Shown: positions 33,292-45,100 of the stretch, piece after piece
Numbering within the stretch: position 1 is the stretch's first letter
Layout: each line of letters opens with the position of its first letter
Origin: Triglochin maritima
Lineage: Eukaryota; Streptophyta; Magnoliopsida; Alismatales; Juncaginaceae
DNA: 64,000 nucleotides
Direction of reading: 5' to 3'
NCBI GenBank assembly: GCA_963682175.1
Contig: OY821787.1
Location: forward strand, 17,772,501-17,836,500
Made by a program: the position numbers and the translations under genes
The notes under the pieces: generated by a model
The model's input: the letters and a program-made list of their open reading frames with translations, nothing else
The model's database searches: none
Told to the model about the DNA's origin: nothing

Positions 33292-35354
33292 TGTGAGAAC
33301 CCTAAACCCATTTAGGGTGCTAATGGGGGTTAGGAGGAGTTATGGTGATTAGGAAGGAGGTTTAGCATGGGGAAGTGGAGGTTAACAGTGGGTGCATGGG
33401 CAAGGGAAGGTGTAGGTGAGGTGAGGTGATGGGTGGTTTTGGGTTTTGGTTTAAAAGCTAAAATCTCTCTCTCCCTCACACTTGCTCTCTCTCACTCTCT
33501 TCTTTTCGTGGTCCGGCGAGCAGCGAAGGAAGAGGCGATTCCGGTGGCATGACGCGTGCAGAGGTGGACGCGCGAGGAGGTCTCGGGAGGTGACGTGCGC
33601 AAGCGAGGCTCCAGCGAGTTTCGTCCTTTCGGGAAGGTATGCCGGTTCTTAGTGTGATTTTATTGTTCACCCTCGTGGGAGGGTTATGTTGGTCGGTCAG
33701 GGGAGGTCGGAGACCTCTCCGGTGGCGTGTTTTGCGTAAATCCTCGGCTGGCGCGAGGATGAAGACGACCAACGGTCAACCGGGTTCCTTCGGGCGGTCG
33801 ACCGATGTAGTGTATTTTACCCGACCTTAACCTTCACCGGTCGAACGATGCCTTGTGGCGGTCGACCGGTAGTGCGTTTTGCTGGTGAGTTGGGATTGCC
33901 TGTCGTGTTTCGGTCGACTGGTTCATTGGGTTCGTTCGACTGGAACTTAAGTGTACTCAATAGAAAGGTATGCTTGTTCGACAGTTTGTTGTTATGAGTT
34001 CGACCGTTATATGTTTTAGAGATGCTAGGATGCCCTGGTAGTTTTCGGTCGACCGAGACCCTTGAGTCGGTCGATCGGTAGTTTTTAATTGATGTTGACC
34101 AGACTCCAGATTTTGACCTCGTATCGGTCGACCGGTTTTAGATCTCTGTTTGACCGTTGGGACTTATGTTTTGCGCAGAGAGTTCGACCGTTGTAAACTT
34201 TCGGTCGACCGATTTCCTTGTGGAAGCGGTCTACCGGGTTTCCTCTTTCGGTCGACCGTTTGTGCACAGAACCGAATTCTCAGTCCTTTTGAGGATGCCC
34301 ACTCTGTCCACTGAAACCCGTGTCCTCACCTTGTGCGTGAGCCAGGAGGTGACGGTTCGCGCGTACGCGTCACGGCCAAGGGACCACCGGGTGGAAGAGT
34401 GTGGGTGTTCAGGATGTGTCACATCCGTGTATGGATCGTAAATTGATGTGATGGATTGATTGGACTCATTGTAGTGTGGGAGGCCTGAGGGATCGTGGAT
34501 CCCAATGTATGATGTTGTGCGAGCACGCAACTGTCGTTGGGTGAGGTGACTACCGGCCTGGATGGCCACGGAGGTCGCTGCCCTGCTTCTATAGCGGCGC
34601 GGTTGGTGTTTGCGGCTCGTGGAGCCTGATGACTTGGCAGACTTTGGTCTGGACCCGTCCGATGTTGTGCCGGACATATTGATGGACCACCGATGTTGTG
34701 TCAGTGATGCCGCCGATGTTGTTCCGGCGATGATGATTGATGGGTCGATGTTTTTCCGACTATGTTCCTTAGATGGGCACCTACTGAGATGATGATTGAT
34801 GGACCGACCGAGCGATGGCTCCGTTGGTGTGGTTTCGACCACGAAGTTACTGATTTGTTTCTTATGGCGCGGACTTTGCGGATGCTCCTTGCCGAACCCC
34901 ATGATTAGTGTAGCCACGTGTGGGGAGTGTCACGTCATGTTCCGTTAGATCGTATGTGCCTACGGTAGGTCTCCTTGGGAGACCCGATGATGATAGTCGG
35001 ACTGATGTCCTGTGTTACCATTCGGGGGAACTATTTTCCTTACTGCAGATGACAGGACATGCTACTAGTATGATAGGTTCATTTGTACTACTGCATGCAT
35101 ATAGGTGAGTTTGGCATACGGGGTTTCCTTATGGAAACTTAGGCATTATTGTTATATCTTTTTCAGCGGGCACGCGCATCTTCGGATCGGATCGGATCGG
35201 ATCTTCGGATCGGATCCTCTCTTTCGGACCACTGAGGTCGACATGATTACTTTTATCTCCCTTTGTTGTTCTATTGTAATCATGTATCGTTTTGACAAAC
35301 TCTGATGTAATATGGTGCACCGCTTATATGTTTTATAAGAAGTAACAGTCTCGT
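33292..35354 (+). repeat. Element F 5' LTR, part 1
   Basis: It holds a TTTAAAAG promoter-like box followed by CT repeats (about 33449-33500), the palindrome-rich block (about 33774-34262), and a short GGATC-rich tandem (GATCGGATCGGATC, 35178-35213) that is absent from the 3' LTR. It ends at the nested element target site CTCGT (35350-35354). Confidence 0.85.
33774..34262. promoter_or_regulatory. CGGTCGACCG palindrome cluster of element F 5' LTR
   Basis: Exact and near copies of CGGTCGACCG alternate with half-sites over about 490 bp. The 3' LTR equivalent (47440-47930) has six exact copies, several in pairs 22 bp apart (47440 and 47462; 47578 and 47600). The same 10-bp palindrome dominates the unrelated copia LTRs at 2490 and 7926. 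Confidence 0.8.
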
Positions 35355-36769
35355 TGATTGACATCATTTCATACTTATATTTGTATCTTATATCCATTAT
35401 CTTTCACCTAAACAATGCTATGTTACGAGTTTTATGTTTTGTTTTCAGGAATAAATAGGTTTGAAGAAATGAAGCATAAAAGGACCCAAAAGCTGGGAAA
35501 AAAGGACTGAATTTTGAGATCTGGGGACCAAGATGCAAGGAAGAAGGACCTGATTGCAAGACAGAAGGACCTAAGAGCAAAACAGAATACTCCACACCAT
35601 CATGGGGAGTATTTTACCAATTTGATTCGCGTCGGAGCTCCAACAAGTCAAGTAACCGCATCAAAGACCAACAATACCAGAATTAAAAGCCCACAACAAA
35701 AATGAGCAGGATCTGAACCATATAGACCGCCAATTGGCGGTCCAAGACCGCTAATTGGCGGTCCATTTTGCCCAAATCCGCTCAAATTTCTCCAGCACAT
35801 GTATGAGACGATGTTTAGGCTATTTTTGGTATCTGTTTAGTCCCACATCGGGGGATTGTCCCGGATTAGCTTTTTCCATGCCTATAAATAGAACTCTTCA
35901 CCTCCTATTGTAATCACTCCATATTTTAAGTGGCTATTCTTCCTACTAGAAGTGAGGCCTTGAAGCACACACTAAAGTAGGAGGATGCTACTTTTAATGT
36001 GAGTCATTTTATCAATAAAGTTTTGTGTTTCTTTCATTGTTTGTTTTATGCTTCTTTTATTGTTTATGCATGTTTTAGTTTAATCGTCTTTTAATTCTAG
36101 CTTAGTTTTAATATGCTTTCTTTCCATAGTTTAATAATTAGTGTAATGTTTAGTGAGTAGTTCCATCCCCTTTGGGGGGTGGAGTAGATGTACGTACATG
36201 CATTAGAGCATGGGATGAATGCTTTAATTTCAATGTGTTGATTAAACATGAATGTATGCTTGCTTGTTTAGGATAGAATTTATAACTTGATGAGTTTTGC
36301 CAAAATGATTAGACACCTCTCATGCTTGTTTAGGTTCTGAAATAAACACCTTGCATATGTAAATGTTAATCAACCAAGTTGGTGAATAGATTGATAGGTT
36401 TTGCCATAGCATTTAGACACTTCCTATGCTTGATAAACACCACCTTCATGTGCTTAAAGAATGTATTCTACAACCACCTCTTTGCTTGTGTGCACTGACT
36501 CCACCCCTTAGGGGTTTTCCCTTCCTGAAATTCCAGCATTCTTGTTTTGTTCTTAGCTTAGTTCTTATTTCATCGTTTGTTTGCTTCTTTCACCTTTCAT
36601 ACTTCTTAGAGTAGTTTAGTGTATAGTAGTGTAATCAATCTTTCTCCCCCTATTTTTGCCACTTGATTTCTGATAAACAAGAGCCTGCTCACCTCCCTGA
36701 GGACGACCCGTACTTGCCACCGCTTCATCGCGGCCGTGCACTTGCGGTAGAAATATAAAACGTTCAACA
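35355..36769 (+). repeat. Element E 5' LTR
   Basis: 1415 bp with TATAAATA at 35883-35890 and a pair of 18-bp palindromes: GACCGCCAATTGGCGGTC (35725-35742, perfect) and a one-mismatch partner at 35746-35763. Confidence 0.92.
35725..35763. promoter_or_regulatory. Paired 18-bp palindromes, 21 bp apart
   Basis: The perfect dyad GACCGCCAATTGGCGGTC and its near copy have a 3-bp gap, about 140 bp upstream of the TATA box. The same pair lies in the 3' LTR (41423-41440, 41444-41461) and, more diverged, in the leader (36927-36944, 36948-36965). The spacing is conserved in every Athila copy in this window. Confidence 0.85.
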
Positions 36770-36775
36770 AGTTTT

Positions 36776-36793
36776 TGGCGCCGTTGCCGGGGA
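36776..36793 (+). other. Primer-binding site, tRNA-Asp
   Basis: TGGCGCCGTTGCCGGGGA lies six bases after the LTR. It is the characteristic Athila-lineage site complementary to tRNA-Asp. Confidence 0.9.
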
Positions 36794-37924
36794 GGTGCCA
36801 GTCCAGACTCTTGTTTTGACGATTCGAGTGGATTTGATCTTTTTTTTTAGTTTTGTGTTGTCTCAGGACATTTGGGATTCAAGGATAAAGCAGCAGAAAA
36901 AATTTGGGAACACTTCAAGCCCTCAAGACCGCCAAATAGCGGTCTGGGACCGCTGTTTGGCGGCCTGGTGAGACATTTTCACCCCCAGTTTTCTTCTGTT
37001 TGTTTCTATTTACAGTTTACTTATCTGGGAGCCCAATTTGGCATGTGTGAACCTATAGTTTGCTCCCAGATCAATAAATAACCAATCAACCCTCCTTTAA
37101 TCAACTTGGACACTAAAACCCAAAGCAAAAGATTAGGCATTTGCTATGTTTAGGTCATGCATCATCTAGTAATGACTTGAGCATGTTAATTGTCTTCTCT
37201 TAGTTTTAATCTTTGTCGTTGATTGCTGGAGCGAGGTACGCATTCCTCTAACACTCATTCACGCATTAGGACATTCATTAGTGAGTAAGGTTTGCATCGA
37301 AACAAGAGTGAGGTGAGTGTTTGCTTGGTGAGTTGCTTGCTAGCTTAAGGATCAAAACATCTTAAGGGGCACCACCTATAGTCTTCAAAGATAAGGTGGG
37401 GGATTTCATCACCCCTTCCTTAGCCCCAAAACGCACACTCAAGTAAAGCCTTAATCTAAAAGCAAGTAGACATTGGCCATTAGGACTTGGGCGTATTAGG
37501 AGAGTGAACCGGTCACGACCGTCATAGCCTGATCGGCGTCACCCACTTTGTCGATAGTAGGAGAGACGAGATCTCCGGATCTTGGCTCACTTGCTGGGCA
37601 TTGTGGTCTTCGTCGTAGGGAGGTGAGGCGTGTTGAGGCCGTGTGACCTCGCAGTTAGGCGTCGTCTAGCTGTAAGGACCCATAGCTAGCCTAAGCTTGT
37701 TTGAGCCGTGTTTGCTAGACTAGGCTTCTAACCTCACCTTTTACCCACGCTAGTTTTTAGGGATTCGTCCCTTCTCCTCTGAGTCATCTTCTTCTCACCT
37801 ACTTCTACGTTTTAGTCTCCTCCCCTTTACACTCTCTGTTAGCGTTTTAGGGTCGAGTCAAACACTTTTTGCGAGGTTGGCCTCGTGGTGGTGAGAGTGA
37901 TCGACTCGAGAGTTCTTTGTCGAG
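36794..37924 (+). other. Long leader of element E
   Basis: About 1.1 kb without a long frame. It contains the palindrome pair (36927-36965) and a GC-richer block (37490-37690, GATCTCCGGATCTTG and ACCTCGCAGTTAGGCGTCGT) that is well conserved in the separate Athila remnant at 60900-61075. It probably serves as packaging/leader RNA; this is inference. Confidence 0.7.
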
Positions 37925-39388
37925 ATGGATGGTTACATGGGCGACCATCCATATCATTGTTGGGACCAGGACAATTCTCCCTGGTACTCCGGACCCATGC
38001 AACCAGGGGTGGCTCAGACAAACACCCCGTATGGTTGGGATAATCTTCATTGTGTGACTAAGCAATCTTCATATAGGGGTGATATGAGAGAGGCACCGAC
38101 TGCTAGATCTCCATCTAGTTACGTCGGATCATATGTTGGTCATCAAACTGAGACATTGCAAGAACCTTTGGCCTCTTTCATGCATGTGGTAGAAGACATG
38201 AATGCACCGGTGGCTCCAGTAGCCGTACCGTGTCGCTGTTGTGGGATGAGTGGTCATGTTTGCGGGGAATGTCCTTATGTTCCCTCAGAGCCTGAGTATG
38301 AGCATACCTTTTCCCAAAATGCTCAGTATGACCATTACGCATCCGCGTACAACCCGAGAAGGATGGATTCATGGGGAGACAATTCTTATTCAAATTCTTA
38401 TACATCACTCCCACCCCAGTACCCTCCTTCTGAATATCCTGAATTCTACCAACACCCCACGACCAATCATTGGACTCATTCTCAGCCCATCACCACCCAA
38501 CCCATCCATTTCCCAAATTCTGACATGAACCTCACAGTTGACCCCAAACTTGATTCTTTGGAACAAGCCCTCCAAACGTTCATGGAAACCACTCAAAATG
38601 TGTTGAAGTCCAATCATGATTCCCTGCAAACTATGGAAATGTATGTGGGTCAAATTACACAACAATTAAGTAAACGTGAGGAGGGTGACATTTCTTGTCA
38701 ACATGTGGATTCATCGTTTGATATCGAACCACCACCACATTCACAAATTCGAAGCACAATCTTTCAGAGTCAAACTCCTAGTCAGTCTGAGGGACTTGGG
38801 GTTTCAATTCACGATCACATTGTGGGCGATTCGATCCGAATTGAGAATAACATGGACCAATTTCATTATGAGTCGGCACAGGATTGTACCCTATCTTTTT
38901 GTCCCATGGCCCTTGAGCCACATGATCTTCATGTTGTGCCCCTTAAGGACTCACCTCTGGTGGAGCAAGAGCTCCCTAGTACCCTCAATTTCAAACCACC
39001 TGATGAGAGTTTGCCTCTCACTATTGTTCCTGATCATCTTGGAAATGATGGAACATCAAACAACTACATTGCTAATGAGGGTATTAGGAGTTCCTTAGAG
39101 GATACCTTGGGTTTGAGACCCACTTTTTGTTCGCCTGGTGAGTCAGACATGCCTAACGAGGTTCTTGACCTCGTTCCGGCTCACCAGCCAGTTGGTTGGA
39201 GAGTTTGGATTGACGATCATAACTTCAGCAGCGCAACAGAAGATTTTCTTCTTCCGTTGCCCCTTATTTCCCAAACTCTCGAGAGGTTCAAGCTCTTTCA
39301 GTTTGATCCTTTGATTGAGATGCCTTTGCGTCCAATTCAGGAACCTCTCATTTCATCTTATGCTCTTTGTGAAGGGGCCCACGCATGA
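37925..39388 (+). CDS. Gag-like ORF ending in a reverse-transcriptase scar
   Basis: Uninterrupted 487-codon frame. Residues about 103-116 form a CCHC zinc knuckle (CRCCGMSGHVCGEC, spacing C-x2-C-x4-H-x4-C). Around it lie Y/P/S/Q/N-rich low-complexity segments, then a region with LDSLEQALQTFMETTQNVLK, the helical part seen in Athila gag. Residues about 424-455 read GWRVWIDDHNFSSATEDFLL followed by PLPLISQTLERF, a diverged copy of the RT segment around GWRVCIDYRKLNAVTRKDHF seen intact in the Athila pol at 20280-20370. Thus gag was joined to a small RT piece by an internal deletion, and the joined frame stayed open. The N-terminal half of a normal Athila gag is short or missing. It may supply an RNA-binding function, or simply be young enough to lack stops. 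Confidence 0.7.
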   Translation: MDGYMGDHPYHCWDQDNSPWYSGPMQPGVAQTNTPYGWDNLHCVTKQSSYRGDMREAPTARSPSSYVGSYVGHQTETLQEPLASFMHVVEDMNAPVAPVAVPCRCCGMSGHVCGECPYVPSEPEYEHTFSQNAQYDHYASAYNPRRMDSWGDNSYSNSYTSLPPQYPPSEYPEFYQHPTTNHWTHSQPITTQPIHFPNSDMNLTVDPKLDSLEQALQTFMETTQNVLKSNHDSLQTMEMYVGQITQQLSKREEGDISCQHVDSSFDIEPPPHSQIRSTIFQSQTPSQSEGLGVSIHDHIVGDSIRIENNMDQFHYESAQDCTLSFCPMALEPHDLHVVPLKDSPLVEQELPSTLNFKPPDESLPLTIVPDHLGNDGTSNNYIANEGIRSSLEDTLGLRPTFCSPGESDMPNEVLDLVPAHQPVGWRVWIDDHNFSSATEDFLLPLPLISQTLERFKLFQFDPLIEMPLRPIQEPLISSYALCEGAHA

Positions 39389-41052
39389 GTATTCTGGCTC
39401 CGCGTGGTGTCATGTTCCCTTTCCAAGTACATTGACCCACTTTTGAGATTCCCATTTGATGTCTTTTGACAAATGAAGATGGGAACTTATGATTGTACAT
39501 AGTTATATTCAAAACAAAGTGTGTAATAAAAGACTCCTGCAGTGAGCATCGATTGTTGTGGGCCCCAACCCTTGTGTACTTGGGCCCAATCTCTTCACGT
39601 ATTTATCTCCCTTCTTCAGCTTCTCACAGGTTTTGAGGGAATTTGGGTTTGTGTCCATCAACATGACCCTGAACGTCCCTTTGTACTTCATGTTGGTGAG
39701 ATCCTTCCTTTTTCATGCATGTATCCATGTAGTATCTTGTTCACATTCATTGAGGACAATGCATGAAGTAGGTGTGGGGGGGGGGGGGGTGTTTTACGTG
39801 TGTACATAGTCGAGTCTTTTTTCTTTGGTTTTATTTTCGTTTGTTTGTACTGCTAGGGTCATGTTAGTGTGCCGCATTTAACATTGATATATCTGCTTGC
39901 CATGATCCTTGGGTGACTTGTCTTCTTTTGCTTGCCGAGTGCTTTAAAATTTTCGCATTTCTTTCAAAATCTTCATGTGTTTGCGAAAGAAAATGTTTTT
40001 GTGGGTTTTGCGTGTGTTTAGCATGTGCAAAACCGTTGAGAGGCAAAGTAAAAAAGAAAGCTCCCAAAATTGTCTTGAACTTGTTGCATTAGGATTTCTA
40101 GTTTACTGGCTTTAGGTCTTATCGAGTCGTTAGGATGCACCCTGGTTTTCCCTCGGTGGGCGTGTAATCATAGGGTTTCAGTACTCAAACATTTAAAGAA
40201 GTCCACCCTGAACCTAGTGAGTCAAATAATTTGTGTCTGTTAGTATAAGGAAGTTTGTCGTAGTCAAGGGTCCTTAATCTCTTTTTGTGAAACCTAAGTG
40301 TAGGGGTTTTGGTTCCCATGTAGATAAATAAATAAGTGGTGTTCTCTCTTCTCGCACGGCTCCTATCACTCGGGAAAGTAGGTCTGAAGGGACTTTGTGC
40401 CTGGTGCTTTCGAGTCATCTGACTTGAGATGTACCGACCAAACTCCTGTTACACTGGTGGTAGGGATCGCCCTATGTGGAGATTTGGGGGAAGGTGTACG
40501 TGATAGTGTAAGTCCTCATGGGCAATGATGCACGAAACCTGACCATGGGAGAATCAAACACCAACCAATAAAATGCTCCAAAGAAAGAAAAAAAAAGAAG
40601 AAGAAAAAAAAGAAAAGAAAAAAAAGAGTCAAATAAGAACCAAAATGGACTCTACACATTGTATCACATTCAGAAGTCAAGGCTGCCCATGTCTTTCACT
40701 TAAGTCCTTAACTAACTATCACGAATAACTCATTAGGCTAGGTGTGTGGACCGATTACATATATAGAGTCGACCCGTAGTATTACCGTGTCCCATGATCG
40801 ACAAAATAAGTCCAACGAGTCATGTAGCTAGATTGATTAATGCATCTTGTTCGGATTTTGTGGGTATATCCACTGAAAACCCTCAGGAGACAACACTCCT
40901 CCTCCTTGGCAAGAAGGAGGTTTAACGGCTTCTTGCACGTGCTAAGTGCAACCGTGATTCCTACGAAAGTGAGTTAGGATTTCTTGTTTTTCGTATGTTT
41001 TTCTCTTTCTTTGTTTTGCTCGGGACTAGCAAAAGTTAGGTGTGGGGGTATT
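39389..41052 (+). other. 3' non-coding region of element E
   Basis: The part from about 39750 repeats the Athila 3' region: GAGGACAATGCATGAAGTAG, then GTGT and 14 G (39776-39789), and onward to GGTGTGGGGGTATT before the LTR. An A-rich insertion (40577-40627) is specific to this copy. Confidence 0.8.
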
Positions 41053-42465
41053 TGATTGACATCATTTCATACTTATATTTGTATCTTATATCCATTATCT
41101 TTCACCTAAACAATGCTATGTTACGAGTTTTATGTTTTGTTTTCAGGAATAAATAGGTTTGAAGAAATGAAGCATAAAAGGACCCAAAAGCTGGGAAAAA
41201 AGGACTGAATTGTGAGATCTGGGGACCAAGATGCAAGGAAGAAGGACCTGATTGCAAGACAGAAGGACCTAAGAGCAAAACAGAATACTCCACACCATAA
41301 TGGGGAGTATTTTACCAATTCGATTCGGGTCGGAGCTCCAACAAGTCAAGTAACCGCATCAAAGACCAACAATACCAGAATTAAAAGCCCACAACAAAAA
41401 TGAGCAGGATCTGAACCATATAGACCGCCAATTGGCGGTCCAAGACCGCTAATTGGCGGTCCGTTTTGGCCCAAATCCGCTCAAATTTCTCCAGCACATG
41501 TATTAGACGATGTTTAGGCTATTTTTGGTATCTGTTTAGTCCCACATCGGGGATTGTCCCGGATTAGCTTTTTCCATGTCTATAAATAGAACTCTTCACC
41601 TCCTATTGTAATCACTCCATATTTTAAGTGGCTATTCTTCCTACTAGAAGTGAGGCCTTGAAGCACACACTAAAGTAGGAGGATGCTACTTTTAATGTGA
41701 GTCATTTTATCAATAAAGTTTTGTGTTTCTTTCATTGTTTGTTTATGCTTCTTTTATTGTTTGTGCATGTTTTAGTTTAATCATCTTTTATTTCTAGCTT
41801 AGTTTTAATATGCTTTCTTTGCTTAGTTTAATAATTAGTGTAATGTTTAGTGAGTAGTTTCATCCCCTTTGGGGGGTGGAGTAGATGTACATACATGCAT
41901 TAGAGAATGGATGAATGCTTTATTTTTGATGTGTTGATAAAACATGAATGTATGCTTGCTTGTTTAGGATAGAATTTATAACTTGATGAGTTTTGCCAAA
42001 ATGATTAGACACCTCTCATGCTTGTTTAGGTTCTGAAATAAACACCTTGCATATGTAAATGTTAATCAACCAAGTTGGTGAATAGATTGATAGGTTTTGC
42101 CATAACATTTAGACACTTCCTATGCTTGATAAACACCACCTTCATGTGCTTAAAGAATGTATTCTACAACCACCTCTTTGCTTGTGTGCACTGACTCCAC
42201 CCCTTAGGGGTTTTCCCTTCCTGAAATTCCAGCATTCTTGTTTTGTTCTTAGCTTAGTTCTTATTTCATCGTTTGTTTGCTTCTTTCACCTTTCATACTT
42301 CTTAGAGTAGTTTAGTGTATAGTAGTGTAATCAATCTTTCTCCCCCTATTTTTGCCACTTGATTTCTGATAAACAAGAGCCTGCTCACCTCCCTGAGGAC
42401 GACCCGTACTTGCCACCGCTTCATCGCGGCCGTGCACTTGCGGTAGAAATATAAAACGTTCAACA
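41053..42465 (+). repeat. Element E 3' LTR
   Basis: 1413 bp, TGATTGACATC...TTCAACA, TATAAATA at 41581-41588, followed by the CTCGT target duplication. Confidence 0.92.
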
Positions 42466-42470
42466 CTCGT

Positions 42471-42536
42471 CGTTGATTACTGGTCCCTAATGTCTTGTTA
42501 ATGATTTTTAAATTTCCGCTGTTTCGGGATGTTACA
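42471..42536 (+). repeat. Element F 5' LTR, part 2
   Basis: The last 66 bp of the interrupted LTR (CGTTGATTACTGG...GATGTTACA) align with the end of the 3' LTR at 49029-49094, confirming the nested structure. Confidence 0.88.
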
Positions 42537-42539
42537 ATT

Positions 42540-42551
42540 TGGTATCATAGC
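42540..42551 (+). other. Primer-binding site of element F (initiator tRNA-Met, one change)
   Basis: TGGTATCATAGC differs by one base from the standard TGGTATCAGAGC and lies three bases after the 5' LTR. Confidence 0.8.
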
Positions 42552-42611
42552 GGTCGATTCCAATACGGTTCCCAATGAAATCACCCTTTTAGTAATAGGA
42601 CACATGAATTC

Positions 42612-43582
42612 ATGGCTGAAGTTTGTGATTGTTTCTTCTGTCAGATTGTTCCTAGACGCGTGAGGAGTTTGCCAGTGACGCCACTAAGGGCGCCAACTGG
42701 GACATGTTGGGCGAGTTTCTGGAGCGTCAGGCACCCCAGAATGTGCAGGGCAGGATGGCCGCTGGGCACGATCGGTTTATGCGTCAGCACCTACCGAGTT
42801 TTGATGGCAGGAGTGCTCTAGAGGTGGCGGAGGACTGGGTCTTCAAGATGGAGAAGATCTTCCGAGTGATTGGAGTTGCAGCTAAGAGGAGGGTGGATCT
42901 GGCCACCTATGTATTTGATGGCGAGGTAGCCAACTGGTGGAGGACTGCGTCCACGGTTATGTTTGAGGACCGTGAGGACATCAGCTGGGAGGAGTTCTTG
43001 GAGTTGTTTCATGAGCAGTACTTTCCCCAGTACGCGAGGGATCGGAAGAGGGAGGAGTTCATGTCGCTGGAGTAGAAGGAGATGACTGTGGTGAGTTACA
43101 TCAGCAGGTTCAACGCTTTGGAGCGTTACTGCCCCGAGATCTATGTGACCCCAGAGCAGCGGGTGAGGAAGTTCGTGAAGGGACTAAGGCAGCCGCTCCG
43201 ATCACGTGTGATCAACAGTATGCCGCAGACCCTTGCAGATGCGGTGAAGCATGCTACCATCATTGAGCAGGACCAGAGGGAGTGTCATCAGGAAGCAACG
43301 ATGGCACCAGTGCGTACTTCAAGCGGCCGTGGAGAAGGGAACCCGGGTAAGAGGCCCAGGTTTGATGGTAGAGGAGCAAGTCAGTCTGGAGCGTGCACTT
43401 TCTGTGGGAGATTTCACCCTGGTCAGGAGTGCTTCAAGCGCTCAGGAGCTTGCATGGGGTGCGGGCAGTTGGGCCACTTCGTTTGGGAGTGCCCGAATAG
43501 GCAGGGAGAGCCTAGTAGGAGGTTTGGGCCACCAGTAGCAGGGAAGAGCGGAGGAAGCCGATCCGTGGTTTCATTAGGGTAG
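42612..43582 (+). pseudogene. Chromovirus gag of element F, broken
   Basis: After a frame change near 42700 the frame reads FDGRSALEVAEDWVFKMEKI and WEEFLELFHEQYFPQYARD, the Ty3 retrotransposon gag domain. A TAG at about 43075 interrupts it before the continuation SYISRFNALERYCPEIYVTP. Two knuckle-like motifs follow (CTFCGRFHPGQEC and CMGCGQLGHFVWEC, the latter a proper CCHC). Structural capsid and nucleocapsid role in the ancestor; inactive now. Confidence 0.85.
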
Positions 43583-43990
43583 GGCAGGAAGACCGGGCGA
43601 GTCTTCACCATCCAGGCTGAGGAGGCGAGGGACTCCAAAACCGTGGTGGATGGTACACTTTCTGTTTCTGGTTCGATAGCGCGTGTGTTGTGTGATTGCG
43701 GCGCCACTCACTCCTTCATTTTGGAGAAGTTTGCTGGCGAGTTGGGTTGGACCCATGTGCTGCTGACTGATTGTTTGGAGGTCAGCACACCCATGGGTGA
43801 GGTGAGCACTGTGGGGAGCTATTTCTCCGGCACAACAGTTGTTTCGGGAGACCATGATTTTATAGTAGATCTGGTCTTGTTACCGATGGAGGACTTCGAC
43901 GTCATACTGGGATGGATTGGCTGTCACAGTACGACGTGCGGGTCTTTTGCTGCGAGAAGAAGATCCTGATTGCGATGGAGGGCTTGCCAG
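43583..43990 (+). pseudogene. Aspartic protease of element F, broken
   Basis: The frame from 43643 contains VLCDCGATHSFI, the retroviral-type D-x-G-A active site with Cys for the usual Ser or Thr, followed by STPMGEV and DFDVILG. The frame shifts near 43915 at the point that normally reads GMDWL, and the downstream continuation is in the next frame from 43912. Confidence 0.82.
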
Positions 43991-45100
43991 ATGTTTTGAT
44001 CAGAGGGACGAGAAGTAGAGGGGGTCGTCTGATCGTGTCTGCAGTTAAGGTACAAAAGCTGATGAAGCAGGGATGCAGAGATTTTGTGGCCACGCTGGTT
44101 GTTCCTGATCCTGAGACGAGGAGGCTGGAGGATATAGATGTTGTACAGGAGTTCTACGATGTATTTCCAGCAAAGATTCCATCATTACCGCCACACCGAG
44201 AGATCGAGTTTGGCATCGAGTTGGTAGCGGGTACGACACCTTAGTCGAAGGCACCTTATCGGATGGCACCTTCTGAGTTGACAGAGCTGAAGAAGCAGTT
44301 GCAGGAGTTGATGGACTCCGGGTATATTCGACCGAGTGTTTCGCCATGGGGAGGACCTGTGTTGTTCGTGAAGAAGAAGGATGGGTCGTTGCGGATGTGC
44401 ATCGACTATAGGATGCTCAATAAGGTTACCGTCAAGAATCGGTACCCTTTGCCCAGTATCGATGATTTGTTTGATCAGTTACGGACGGCGAGAGTGTTCT
44501 CGAAGATTGATCTGCGTTCGGGTTATAACCAGTTGCGGATAAGAGAGGCAGATGTTCAGAAAACAACCTTCAGGACGCGGTACGGGCACTACGAGTTCTT
44601 GGTGATGCCGTTTGGACTGACGAATGCACCTGTAGCATTCATGGACATGATGAATAGGACTTTTCAGTCGTACCTCGACAGATTTGTCGTTGTATTCGTG
44701 CACGACATATTAGTGTACTTGCCTGACAGAGAGCAGCATCGGGAGCACCTGAGGATTGTGCTTGGCATCTTGAGAGATCAGCAGCTCTACGCCAGGTACA
44801 CGAAGTGCGAGTTCTGGTTGGATCAGGTGGCTTTTCTGGGGCATATTGTGTTAGCAGATGGGATTTCGGTGGATCCGGCGAAGGTCGAGGCGGTGACTCA
44901 GTGGAGAGCCCCGACGAGCGTTACAGAGATCAGGAGCTTTGTGGGACTGGCAGGGTATTACAGACGGTTCATTAGGGATTTCTCCAGACTTGCATCACCG
45001 CTGACTGCGTTGATGCCGAAGGGCGTCAAGTTTGTTTTGTCCCAGAAGTGCGAGGACAACTTTCAGGAGCTGAAGAGGCGACTGACGACAACACTATTTC
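43991..45100 (+). pseudogene. Reverse transcriptase of element F, broken
   Basis: The lead-in ends with a TAG near 44242. The long frame 44263-45285 holds [55 protein letters not shown] and [14 protein letters not shown]. The catalytic box reads FVHDILVY: the first of the two adjacent aspartates is replaced by His, so the enzyme would be dead even without the stops. The connection region ([22 protein letters not shown]) is intact. Confidence 0.88.

Larger units (their letters stand above)
35355..42465 (+). mobile_element. Element E: non-autonomous Athila derivative nested in element F
   Basis: LTRs 35355-36769 (1415 bp) and 41053-42465 (1413 bp) begin TGATTGACATC and end TTCAACA, flanked by target duplication CTCGT (35350-35354 and 42466-42470). 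The primer site matches tRNA-Asp. The 4283-bp internal region has a long leader, one 487-aa ORF and a 3' region matching the Athila pol element at 24103-25384. Protease, most of RT, RNase H, integrase and ORF3 are missing. About 20-25 differences by eye separate the LTRs, suggesting an age under a million years. Mobilisation must have been in trans by an autonomous Athila. Confidence 0.92.

Noticed and set aside
34231..34917. 228-codon minus-strand frame in the element F 5' LTR
   Set aside because: No domain is seen, and the equivalent part of the 3' LTR is broken into shorter frames, so it is chance open sequence in a CG-rich LTR.
36426..36614. 62-codon frame found identically at 36426 and 42122
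   Set aside because: It is inside the two LTRs of element E; identity reflects the LTR pair.
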